Notes under the pieces: model-generated | What the model was told of the DNA's origin: nothing | Databases searched by the model: none | Seen by the model: the letters and a program-made list of their open reading frames with translations, nothing else | Assembly: GCA_019843655.1 (NCBI GenBank) | Contig: JACDQD010000010.1 | Location: 1,054,001 to 1,118,000 of the forward strand | Source: Lethocerus indicus | Lineage: Eukaryota > Arthropoda > Insecta > Hemiptera > Belostomatidae | Direction: 5' to 3' | Length of the DNA: 64,000 nucleotides | Position numbers and translations under genes: made by a program | Shown: in pieces, positions 27,831 through 37,841 of the stretch | How the letters are laid out: each line of letters begins with the position of its first letter | How positions within the stretch are numbered: the stretch's first letter is position 1

Positions 27831-28019
27831 TAAATCACAGTTAATTCACTCAGTTTTGACTCATATTCCTAATCAATCCCTTCCCCCCGCAAACCATAAG
27901 GGATGTGGGAATTCAAATATATGTAAATAGTAACTGTAATATTAGTTAGAATTACTGGGTGCGTAGACTGGGAATCAGCTGGAGAAAAAATATTATACAG
28001 ATATACTAACATAAATATT

Positions 28020-28675
28020 TCACAGTGATCGATATTCAAAATCACCCCCTAACAGGTATTTTGAAAATAATTTCGTAGATTTCGTGTGTTTCTGTTTCCT
28101 CTCGCTGGTTTGGTCTTTTGACCAGATCTTTTGACCAAACCAGCGACAGGAGACAGAAAATCGGTACGATTCGGAGACGAAATCTACGGTATTCCAACGC
28201 TTCCCAGACCTCAAGACAGGTATGTCAAACTTGAAAATAATTGCTATAAAGGGATAAAACCGACATGGACATATGGTATAGAGCTATGGGGTTCCACCGA
28301 GATATCCAACATCGCTCGCGTCCAGAAATTCCAATCAAAAGTCCTTCGCACCATCCTTAATGCTCCCCCCGGGTATGTTTCTAACCAGACAATCCACCAT
28401 GACCTCAACATACCGACAGTCGACGAAGTCACAAAATCCCGGTTCCCGAAGTTCCACTCCCGCCTTTCTCCTCATCCCAATCCACTCGTTCAGTCCCTTT
28501 CCTCTCTTACCTTGGCTTAAACGCCCTGGCCCAGAGATCACCTCGGGCAGTAGTTAAATCGTGTCAAAAAGCGCCATCATCGGGTGGTTTCTTTTATTTA
28601 TCTTTTGGTATCAATTGCACCTATAACTGTAAAAGTTGATTGTGCAAAATAAAAAAAAAGTTAAAAAAAAAATAA
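28020..28675 (+). mobile_element. 5'-truncated Jockey-type LINE, interrupted by a hairpin element
   Basis: The translated part downstream of the insertion reads GIKPTWTYGIELWG, VQKFQSKVLRTILNAP, YVSNQTIHHDLNIPTV and FHSRLSPHPNPLVQSL, the typical C-terminal block after the reverse transcriptase of Jockey-clade elements. A 3' tail ends in A-rich sequence (28647-28675). If the hairpin and one target copy (28073-28242) are removed, the left flank joins in frame (NHPLTG to GIKPTW), so the LINE was there first. Related pieces lie at 32.8-33.1 kb (-) and 54.7-55.1 kb (+). Non-functional remnant. Confidence 0.8.
28061..28242. mobile_element. Internally deleted hairpin element inserted in a LINE, 12-bp TSD
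   Basis: Element 28073-28230 (158 bp) lies between perfect copies of TTGAAAATAATT (28061-28072 and 28231-28242). It keeps the outer arms (TTTCTGTTTCCTCTCGCTGG and its inverse) and the right tail (TATTCCAACGCTTCCCAGAC...AGACAGGTATG), but the hammerhead core has been lost at the palindrome centre. Because the surrounding LINE reads through once it is removed, the insertion boundaries are certain. Confidence 0.82.
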
Positions 28676-30200
28676 AGGGTTATTTCAGCCCCCTGTCTGA
28701 ATTGTTCAGTTTAAACAGTTTGACAAATGCGGGTTTGTGGGTTTGCGCGGGGTTCGATCTGCGGGGGCGCCTGCTCTATCGGTGCAGGCCTCTCTGGGGG
28801 GCTTACTGCGCGAGCGCACTATTACAGCCCCCCTTTCACAGTAACCACCCGCCCCCCGCCCCCCCAGATATCGGCCTACTTACGTAAAACCCACCCCTCA
28901 CGAGGATACTTCCTTTTATATCTTTTCAGAAACGCCTCCCAAAGCGCTATTCTTTTTACTGAACAGAGATAATTAGGACCGTTGCGTAACGGCCACGTGC
29001 TGCCGACAGCACAGCCGAAGAATTGTAATATTTCTATTTTTGAATAACCGTTTTGAGGTCTGCGAGGGGTTGGAATACCTTTCTTCTCTCCCATCTCGGC
29101 ACTGGTGAAGGGGGACTGTCGGGATATTTCCCGACGATATTACCGAGAATATACTACTGAGGACGGCGGGAAGCCGAAAATCTTTATCGCTTCAGGACAA
29201 AATAGACGGTTGGAGACGGGAAATCGGGGAATTCTGACTCCCCCTAGTAGGTAGGCAATCCCGCCCGCATCTGCATTTGGCCGGCGTTAATAGTAGGCAA
29301 GCCCGCGACACAATTCGCCCTTTTACAATACAAAGTGAGCTTTATTGATCTTATTTTTCCTTTTAAACAATAATAGTAGAGTGATGATTGGAGCCATAAA
29401 TAAATAGGTAAAATTTTTCAAAAAGCGTTACGAAGTAAACAACAATAAATTCCGTACTAATACCTACGTTTGTTGTGTGTACAACAAATACGACATTAAT
29501 ATTCGATTTAATGTCATGTAACTCCGGTACACACTGTGAATGATATACAGCCGTGCATAAATTCTTTTTAAACATTTTACAACCAGATTAAGACATTGGA
29601 AAGCGCGGGATCGAGACATTGTAACGGTTGAAAACTTTATTTTTCAGCGCATTGAAAATTGAATAACACTCGCGTTGTGTTTTGATGAAACTCGAACATT
29701 TATAACACCGTCCAACTTCGTATTTACGATCGGTAAACAGTAAGATACACTTGAATCGCCCATTAGAAGTAATTGGTACCGTGTCAGACCTCGGGCGGAC
29801 AAATTGATATCGGCAAACATTGTCGGGCAAACAGAGCTCTCAGTGCATCAGGTAGAGAGGGACAGAGGGAGGAGGGACAAATATATACATAGTTTAATTA
29901 CACCGCTGAACATATTTGCACTATGAATTCTGCTCTCGCCCCCCTCCTCCAATATGCCACTCATCCGTAATGACCATCGTCAACAATCGGCCACTAGAAC
30001 GGAGAGCATAATAATAGACCCTTTCCCTAACTATCCCCGAACTGATAAATAAAAATATTTTCATCGGATTCCGGCTTCATCAGTGGCATTGAGTCAATAA
30101 AAATAGTTAATAATAATTAAAAAAATTAATAGAAGAATTTATAGACGGGCTTAAAATTGAAAATTCGTCAGAAACCGACCCCTGCAGTCACATATTTATA
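28676..30200. other. Gene-free region
   Basis: Contains an old palindromic relative of the hairpin family at 29052-29228; otherwise no recognised element or exon. Confidence 0.5.
29052..29228. repeat. Ancient hairpin-family copy
   Basis: The left end has GAATAACCGTTTTGAGGTCT and GCGAGGGGTTGGAATACC, the family tail. The right part has CTACTGAGGACGGCGGGAAG and GCCGAAAAT, aligned with the CTGANGA...GCCGAAA core. CTGAGGA and a GGC/GCC stem survive, but stem III and the cleavage triplet do not. Confidence 0.55.
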
Positions 30201-30204
30201 TCAT

Positions 30205-30625
30205 CGGTTTTAAAATCCGCTAAATTCCTAAATTGCAAATACCATACTTTTTCGAAAATGAAACCGGTCAAGCAGTGAATGTTACCGGTGTTCGATATCG
30301 CGACGCGATAACACAGTGCTTTCTGCCTAAACTGGATGATATTGATGTTGATGACGTGTGGTTTCAACAAGACGTTGCCACATGCCCGTATACAGCCCGT
30401 GAAACAATTTAATTACCGCACGAGACATTTCCCGGCCGTGTACTCTCTCTTGATTTCTTTTTACTGGGTTATTATTTAAAGTCAAAAGTCTATGCCATCA
30501 AGCCCGCAACCATTGAAGGAGGAAATTCAAAGCCGCATCAACGAAATTCAGCCCCATTTATGCAAAATGGTCGTGGAAAATTTCGACAAAGCCGTGGAGG
30601 CCATTCGCCCTATGTGTTATTCCAT
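30205..30625 (+). pseudogene. DDE transposase remnant (IS630/Tc1-mariner superfamily)
   Basis: Translation with frame changes gives FFENETGQAVNVTGVRYRDA, CFLPKLDDIDVDDVWFQQD, CPYTARETI, then LDFFL.GY, LKSKVYA.KPAT and EEIQSRINEIQPHLCKMVVE. These blocks follow the order of a widespread insect transposase whose catalytic core includes WFQQDGATCH and PLDFFLWG. Here the G of QQDGA and the H of TCH are replaced, the catalytic stretch around the third acidic residue is partly deleted, and stops interrupt the frame. It is a dead copy; no terminal inverted repeats were identified. Confidence 0.75.
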
Positions 30626-31054
30626 ACATAACCCTATCCTCTGTACTTTACGATTCAGTAAAAAAAAAAATTTAAAGAAAAAACTGTGTGTAAATATGAT
30701 TCAATTCGGTGTACTCCGTCCGCATGGTTACCTCTAGATAATATTTTTTTCTAAACAGTCGTCTACCGAACACGGACAGGGTCGTAGCGGGGGTCGGTGT
30801 CGGGGGGTGGGTTCGTACAGCTGTTGAAGAATATTAATAACGAGAGGGTCTGTCCGTCCATATGGCGCCAACGGAGCCGGACACCCCTAACTACCCCCGC
30901 CCCTCCCCATTTCGGCAATTAACTATGGCCAACCTAAACAAGCCCCGCAGCGCCTGACGCGTCCCCAATCTGCAGCCTGCAGTATGCCGCCAGTCGTGAC
31001 AAAATACGGGAAATTTTGCACAACAAACTTGAAACAGACTGACGCCATTTGTCG

Positions 31055-31090
31055 GCTAGAACGGTTCCGGCCTCCAGCCATCCTCGCGGT
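31055..31090 (-). repeat. Degraded hammerhead-family core
   Basis: The minus strand reads ACCGCGAGGATGGCTGG, AGGCCGGAACCGTTCTAGC, collinear with ACCGCTACTGAAGATGGCG...GGCCGAAACCGGTCTAGC of the intact copies. Part of CTGANGA is missing and GTC is now TTC, so it cannot be active. Confidence 0.45.
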
Positions 31091-32632
31091 ACCATATTCA
31101 GTGGTCTAGAATTATATCCGTTTGAAATAGACGATCGAGCCCCACTTAAGTCAACGCGTTTAGGTTAAGTGCGGTTCCGCGATTGAGCTTTCGTCATTTT
31201 TTATGCTACATTTTAGAGCGTTTCGTTTAAATATCCGCACAATATTGACGGGCGGACTTTCGAATTGAAAAAAAAGCTAAAAAGTCTCGTACAGTTTAGT
31301 ATCGGTTGGCGGTCTGCACAATCTATGGAAATAAAGATATTTGGAATTTCAATCTTAAGAGGGAAACCTTTTTTCGTTAGAGCACTGGTTAGGACCGCGG
31401 CGGTGGGCAAAAGTTTCTTCCGGCTACAATTCTGAGTTGATTAACGAATTTCCACAAACCTCATTAATTTAATAATTATAAAAGCAATTATTTAATATTA
31501 TTTCTGCATAAAGGTTACGTACAGGAACCTGGACATAAGCTTCCAAAACCGGAGAAGCATTGAAAGGGGATACGGTATTAAGTAAAAGCTACAGAGATGG
31601 GGGTCAAATCGATGCCGGTGGATGGAGCCGGGGTTGAGTTTGTCACCCCCTCGGTTAGGGGTTGTGTGCAGGGAGCTCCCCCAGACATGGGGGTCACTGT
31701 GCTACTGGAAAAAAATTCTTCTTCAAACCAACCCCCGCCATCTCAATCCCCCGATCCCTCCTCCTCCTCCTCCCCCACATTCCAAGTATCGCCCCTTCAT
31801 TCGCCCCCTTACGCCTCTACCATCTTCTTTCCACTTTAGCGTCATTTCCAGAGCCCTTCACAGTCAAGAATAAAGTGTAAAACTCGGCCCTAATGATAAT
31901 AAGTATTGAAACGAATTTTTTTTTTATTCTGGATTTCTAAATTAGTAAAAAGTACTACCCTGCTTGCTAAGGCCAAGTTAGAATTATATGAAACTTATTG
32001 CAATTGGTACGCCACGACTGCTCAATACGGATATCAATATATGGACGTATAGAGAATAAAATTGTGCGTTTAAAACTTCCATTTTTATTGTGAAAAAGTT
32101 TCCCTCCCAGTGTAGATTCAACGCTAAAAGCGAAACCGGTTAATTATAGGGAAGCGGTAATGATTAAGATGAGCGAACTGCAGGGGTACGAAAACTTCCT
32201 CCGACGACGACGACTCCGCGAAAACTTCCCGCCGGTAATTTATTTCCGACAATGAATGGTCGCCCCGGGGTGCGATGCGTATGTCGAGGGGGTAGTTCTC
32301 GGACTATAAATAAAATCCTTCACACTTTTCCCTTTTCGGCGACAATTAAGCGCCAAGGAACCCGGTGTACGTAGCCGGGGTACATGAATCAGGCGGGCGA
32401 CAAACTCCCCGAGTGGTACAACACTTGGTCCCACCTGATGCACGATCGGGGCGAGAATACGGACGAATTTACTTCCAGAAATTACAACTCGAAGCTGAGG
32501 GTGGGGGGGGGAGGGAAGATGTAATACACGAGTCTCTTAGTCGGGGCCGGATAATAACGGCGCCACTAATATATTGCGAAAAACGTCCTAACGGTCTCAC
32601 AGAACGCAGTAGGTCTTACGTCGAGCTCGACT

Positions 32633-32700
32633 GGGCGAAAATACGGCGCACCTAATGCTAACCCGCGTAACCCGCCGTGTGTATTGCGGGCCTAGTATCA
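32633..32700 (+). repeat. 65-bp dispersed repeat, copy B
   Basis: CGAAAATACGGCGCACCTAA, TGCTAACCCGCGTAAC and GTATTGCGGGCCTAGTATC match the copies at 9852 and (inverted) 44509. CTAACCCGC and GCGGGCCTAG are nearly inverse, giving a small stem. Confidence 0.65.
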
Positions 32701-32841
32701 ATAGAAATTCAATCAATACAAAATAAAAAGGTCTGAAAAAACTATTGTAATAAAATTATTGAAGCAGAAAAAGTTTTATACACGAGTTTATATTCTTCTT
32801 TCTTCAAATTAAATAATGGCTATTTTAAAATTTTTTAAGTT

Positions 32842-33135
32842 GCCATCAAGTGATGGTACTTTTGACCTGTACAGAAAGTCTCTAGGCCAGTGGCGTTTAA
32901 GATAACGGGTGGGTAAAAGAGGAAAGGGACCGAACGAGTGGAATTAGATGAGGAAAGAGGTGGGAATGGAATTTAAGGAAGCGTGATTTTGAGACTTCGT
33001 CGACTGTCGGTATGTTGAGGTCATTATGGATTGTTCGGTTAGAAACATACCAGGGGGCATTAAGGATGGTACGAAGGACTTTTGACTGGAATGTTTGGAT
33101 GCGACCGATGTCGGTTTCAGTATAGCTTTATATAT
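32842..33135 (-). mobile_element. LINE 3'-end fragment (Jockey type)
   Basis: The reverse complement of the LINE at 28.3-28.6 kb: GTCGACTGTCGGTATGTTGA, GGATTGTTCGGTTAGAAACA, GCATTAAGGATGGTACGAAG and, toward the 3' end, GATGGTACTTTTGA and CTCTAGGCCAG. 5'-truncated and without an intact frame. Confidence 0.65.
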
Positions 33136-34204
33136 TGTCAGTTTTGATGTCCTTTTTAAAAGAGGTCACAACAGTCCAAAAAAATAATGGCGAAGCGTAA
33201 TAATTACAGTAAAAAATAATAGCGAGAAGATTCGTCATAGCTTTGACTTTTGACTCCCGATCGAACTCTATTGTATACCAAATAAAGTAATATAAAAGAA
33301 TGCACAGTCATTGATTAATGGCCCAGTCTATTAGAACAGTGATTTTCTTTCAATCGCAAATTTTGGCTCGAGATATACGTTGAAATTGGCAGCAGAAAAT
33401 GTGTCTTGCCGAGGGAAAATTGCGAACATATGAATGTAGTGTTTGTATTGGAGGGGTGGCCTCGTGGGGGTGAGATGTTAACAGTTTATCGGTTGTTGTT
33501 GTTGGGGTAGAAAGGATCCTTGTTGACGTGAAGGAATAGAGTTCCCCTGGCGCCACTTAGGCCCCTCTTACCAATACCTCAGTCCCCCCCCCCATTTCCA
33601 CCCCCTCCCTTCACCTTTAAGTAAAAGGCCGCACCGCCGAAGGTATTTCCCGGGAGATTATTTATAATTTGTGGTAATCGAGCGAAAAAAACTATTAACT
33701 ATTCGAGCAACAACAAATTTTATTCGTGGTAACCACCCGAACGGGCTCCGAGTTTTAAGTGTTATTGTAAACAATTTCAAATTAGACATCGGCCCCCAAC
33801 CATTCAAGATAGTTGTGACAAATAGAAAATATCTAAATACGAACACGTATCTAAATATCTGTGAAATAATGGCTGCGATTATATCTTCAGCGCTGTCCCC
33901 TTTTGATGTCCTACCCTGTCATTTAGCCTAATAGGACTAGCCCTGAGTAACGGGATACGAACATCGGTGACTAAAGCAGTATTTGATTAAGGTGCAGTTT
34001 AGTGTTACTTGTGTCCAATTAAAGGGGTTATCCCAGCTTCTCGGACCAAACCGTAATTTGACGTTGTATCGAGGCTTTCACCTCCGATAATCTCCGATTC
34101 GACATCGGAAATTATATTAATGAGAAAATATCTAACAACTTCATGTTATTTACACGAAAAGGATTTTCATTCGATTTTAATTTGTAACGGAATTCTGTCC
34201 GCCA

Positions 34205-34290
34205 CAATTGGGAATCGAACCCAAGTCCGGTCCACTGGACTTCATGTGAATCCAGACAGCTCCATTTTGAGTCCTTTAGTTTTATTCCAC
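34205..34290 (-). other. tRNA-like T-arm, possible SINE or tRNA relic
   Basis: On the minus strand TTGGG-TTCGATT-CCCAA forms a perfect 5-bp T-arm with a 7-nt loop, and contains GGTTCGATTCC, a full RNA polymerase III B-box. The matching acceptor 5' strand and a normal D-arm were not found, so it is not a functional tRNA as read. Confidence 0.3.
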
Positions 34291-35222
34291 GTTAAAAACT
34301 GCTCTTGAATCAAATGCAGATGAATTTAAATTAGCGTGAGTTTAAATAAACGGGAAAACGACGAGGTGAACACTTGTTGAACAGATATAACTCAAGAACC
34401 CGTATTTCTCTATGGGGTAAAATCTCTGTATTATGAGTAAAAGTATGTAAAGTATTTTATATTATATCGAAGAAAATGTTATATAAATAAGTTCACGGTT
34501 TTACTCCACGGTGCCGAACGGTGCCTCAGTACGTAAATTTCATGAAATGAAAGAATTAATATTTGAATAATTTCAGCCTGTCCAGTTTCTACAATATCGA
34601 AATACAAAACAAATAACCACAACACTGACGGCGGATATCGAATAACCGGCTGTAATTTGTAATTGGTGTTGGCGTAATCTCTCTTAATTAGAGGTTGGTT
34701 TGAACTTACTCTTAAGTTGGTAAGCCGGGGGCTTCAACTTCCGGCAGGGGAATATTCTTACTCGAGGAAGAGTTGGTGCGACAAAGCCCACCCCCAGCCC
34801 TCAATCAAGTTGTTAAGCTCTATTAGGGGCTCCGGTTCTATAACGGTCCGGTCCACTCGGGGGACGCGGCCGCTCTGTACCGAAAGTGTACGAACTTTAA
34901 GTTGGGAGAAAGGACCTTTAGTGCGGGGGTTCGATACGAGCTCTCGCTTTTACCGAAAACGAACGTTTCCGGTAACATACTGGTATAAGGTAACATTGAA
35001 CATTTAGTTAGTTTTTCTTACACTCAAGAGGCAGACAAGGGATGGTCCAACCCTAACGGGAAACGGGTACAAAGAGATTTACAGCCGTACATTCAGAACA
35101 AAAAGAAAATTTACAATCAAGAATCAGTTTCAATGTCCGGTAAGATTTGAAATACCGTAGCATTCCAATAGTAACGTGTTACTTGCACAAATATCCTTCT
35201 ATTCGTTAAGAATGAAACAGGT

Positions 35223-35225
<3 letters not shown>

Positions 35226-35269
<44 letters not shown>
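35226..35269. repeat. TA microsatellite
   Basis: About 22 TA units. Confidence 0.95.
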
Positions 35270-35271
<2 letters not shown>

Positions 35272-37841
35272 GACAGGAATGGTGATAAGTGATATTAGGG
35301 AAGGGTAGGTTGAATGGGTTGGGAAGTTTGTCGAGGGGTGTTTGGGTGCGAGGGCGGCGGTGGCTGTGTCGGGACTTGGGAAAATGTAATTAATATAACT
35401 AATTAGTGGGGGTTGGGTACCCTAATGCCACACGCACACACAGACACACACACGGGGGTGGGGGTGGGGTGGCACACGTGCATGAGCACGATGCTCTCCT
35501 AATTAAGACGACACGATGACTGCCCGATCTCCCACTCCCCCGTTCATCCCCGCCAACGTCCACCCTTCGGAACTTCAGGACCGATCTGCGCGCTCAGAAA
35601 CTTTCGCTTCAATCAACGTTCGGGGTTGTGGTGGTGAGTGGGGAGGTGGGGGGTTGATGGCCGTCCAACGCAAAAATAAAAACCGCCCCCGTACCGATTT
35701 CGCAACGTTGCGCAACAGGGGTGAGGTTTGGACGTCGCACCCAGACGCTCGATACCGCGCGAATGACCGAATAAAAATGCGTCCCGATATCCCGAAGAGG
35801 GAACTGTAGGGGGAAAATGATATTCGGGGAATCGTATCTTGGGAATGTCTTCGTTGAGCAGGCCGCAAAACAGGTATTACAAAATAATATTTAGAAAGCC
35901 TTATTTAGAATGTGTCTCAAAGAGACAAAATTTGTTCATCGAGTGTGAAAACATTTTCAAAAAGAGAATCAAATATCACGATTCTTCTCACACTGCTCTT
36001 CTTGTCACTGTTTTATAGCACTGCTATGTTACAACAATATATTGTTACGGACGACCGAACGGCCGATAATCTCCCCAACCCTCCGAATGACAAAATAGGG
36101 GCGGCTTTGAACTAATGGATCGTTCGTAACTCTATCGGATCCTTTCTAATTCGACGTCCGTTAATTAGATTTCAGAAATCCCGGCCGAGATTTCACCTGG
36201 CAATCGCTATCCGTTTTCCGCAGAACTTTCCCTCCCACCGCCCCCAAGAAATCCCGGTCGTTGGAGGTTAGCCCCCGGGTTTAAATCCCTTTGAATAATG
36301 AAGCAGTCCGTATTGTTAGGGGTTGGAGGGGGGTCGCAGTTCCCCAACTATTATCCCAAATCCTCCCCTTCCTCCCGCAAATTAACGTTAAAAGCGCGAT
36401 ATTAACTCGAAGACAGATATACGACGGCCGGGAATAGAAAATTGACCCTTCCCGCAGGACTTTCACAGGTGGAGGGAGGAACGTGGCGCGGTAGATTTTT
36501 CTTTTTCCGCCCCCCGCGGCCCTATCCCGAAAATCCCAATTGATGGCCGGGATTAAACCGGCCCCGGGGGTAATATTTCAGGGCGCTGATCCCTTTATCT
36601 GAGCCCCGGCATACATACGGGCCTGCCCTAATGTCCACCAACCACCCCACCACTGCCACTACCACACTCGCTGCAGATTATTTTAACGGTTTAATTTGTC
36701 ATTATGTCCCGCCTATGATTGGGTCTCCCGGCGCTATAACAAAGTTATACAGGGGAAAAAGTTAAAATCGTTTCATGCTTTCGCTACTTCCGAAATCATT
36801 CGGGCAGTAATGACCGACATTAAAAAATCTTAATTAAAGTAACTTAACTTAATAAAAAAAGCATCATTATTGCAATCTAAAAATAACGCCAATTTAATAA
36901 TTGTTCATTATCTCGTTGACTTGTGTATGTTTTTCTTTCAATACTGTCCGCTGACTGGTTATTAAAAGTGACCGAAGTAAATGATATCTACATCGTGGGT
37001 TCGTTCTTGTCTTCTTGTGGGGTCGTTAGCGAGACTTCTCATCTTTTCCGAGGCAAAGCGTCCGAGGGAAAACCTCAATTCCCAGTATACCCTGAGATAG
37101 TGGATAGTCGGGAAGAGACCATTCCTGGCGCCCCCTCCCCCTCACGACATAAGATTTCCTGTAGGAACACAACTGCGGGTTCCCCCCCCCCCGCACTATA
37201 AGGGATGCCGTTTCTCCCGCCCCATCCCCTCGGTGCCCGCAAAATGAATAATGGCCGTCGATAGGGAGCCCGTTACGTACAATGGCGGAGCTTAAGTCGA
37301 AAGTCGGACCGGAAAGAAATTCATAAATATGAATCGGACCGAGGAGCTATGAATCAGCCGAGAAAGGCCGGTCATTCAATAGAAGCCTGTAACGCGCTAC
37401 CGATATCATAAAGAATATCAATGAACGGTAGCACCCAACGCGATTTACATTTATTCTATTATTTATTATTTGTTTACACCGTTCATCGCTTCCTTTTATA
37501 TATAAAGTTTCTTATTTTTGTACCGTAATTCTCTAAATGTATATAAGATGAGTTGGGTCCGTAAACTCTAGACGCCAGTGTGTCCGGTTTACTAATTTCC
37601 TGAAGATGTACAATACGGAGATGATACTTCACAATTACTGTATCTCGATCGGCTTCAGATCCTTCCCGGGGCATCCCCCCGGTAACCGTATCGAAGGTAT
37701 TCAAAATTAATATTTCTCAAATTTTTTGTAGGCCAAAAATTTACGCGGAGTCCGAAAATTTTAAATCCGTGACCGTTCTTCAAAATTTCTCGGGGCCGCA
37801 CACATGACACGGAAAGAGGCTCGGTAGGGGGGGCCCCAGCG

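Larger units (their letters stand above)
17738..28019. other. 10-kb AT-rich gene-free region
   Basis: No protein family was recognised on either strand. It holds a CCCT run (18056-18088), a GA microsatellite (21165-21213), a GT run (24983-25000), a GC-rich patch (25080-25240) and an eroded hammerhead-family piece at 27785-27830. The longest frame (24988-25617, +) opens in a GT repeat and has no recognisable domain. It could be a lineage-specific exon but nothing supports it. Confidence 0.5.
30640..32840. other. Gene-free region
   Basis: Holds a degraded hammerhead-like segment at 31055-31090 (-) and the 65-bp repeat copy B at 32633-32700. No exon was recognised. Confidence 0.5.
33140..37841. 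other. Gene-free region upstream of the F-box gene
   Basis: Contains a TA microsatellite (35226-35269), a tRNA-like segment (34200-34300), a short hairpin-family tail (35857-35880) and GC-rich patches. No exon was recognised. I could not pick out a promoter for the gene that starts at 37842. Confidence 0.5.
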
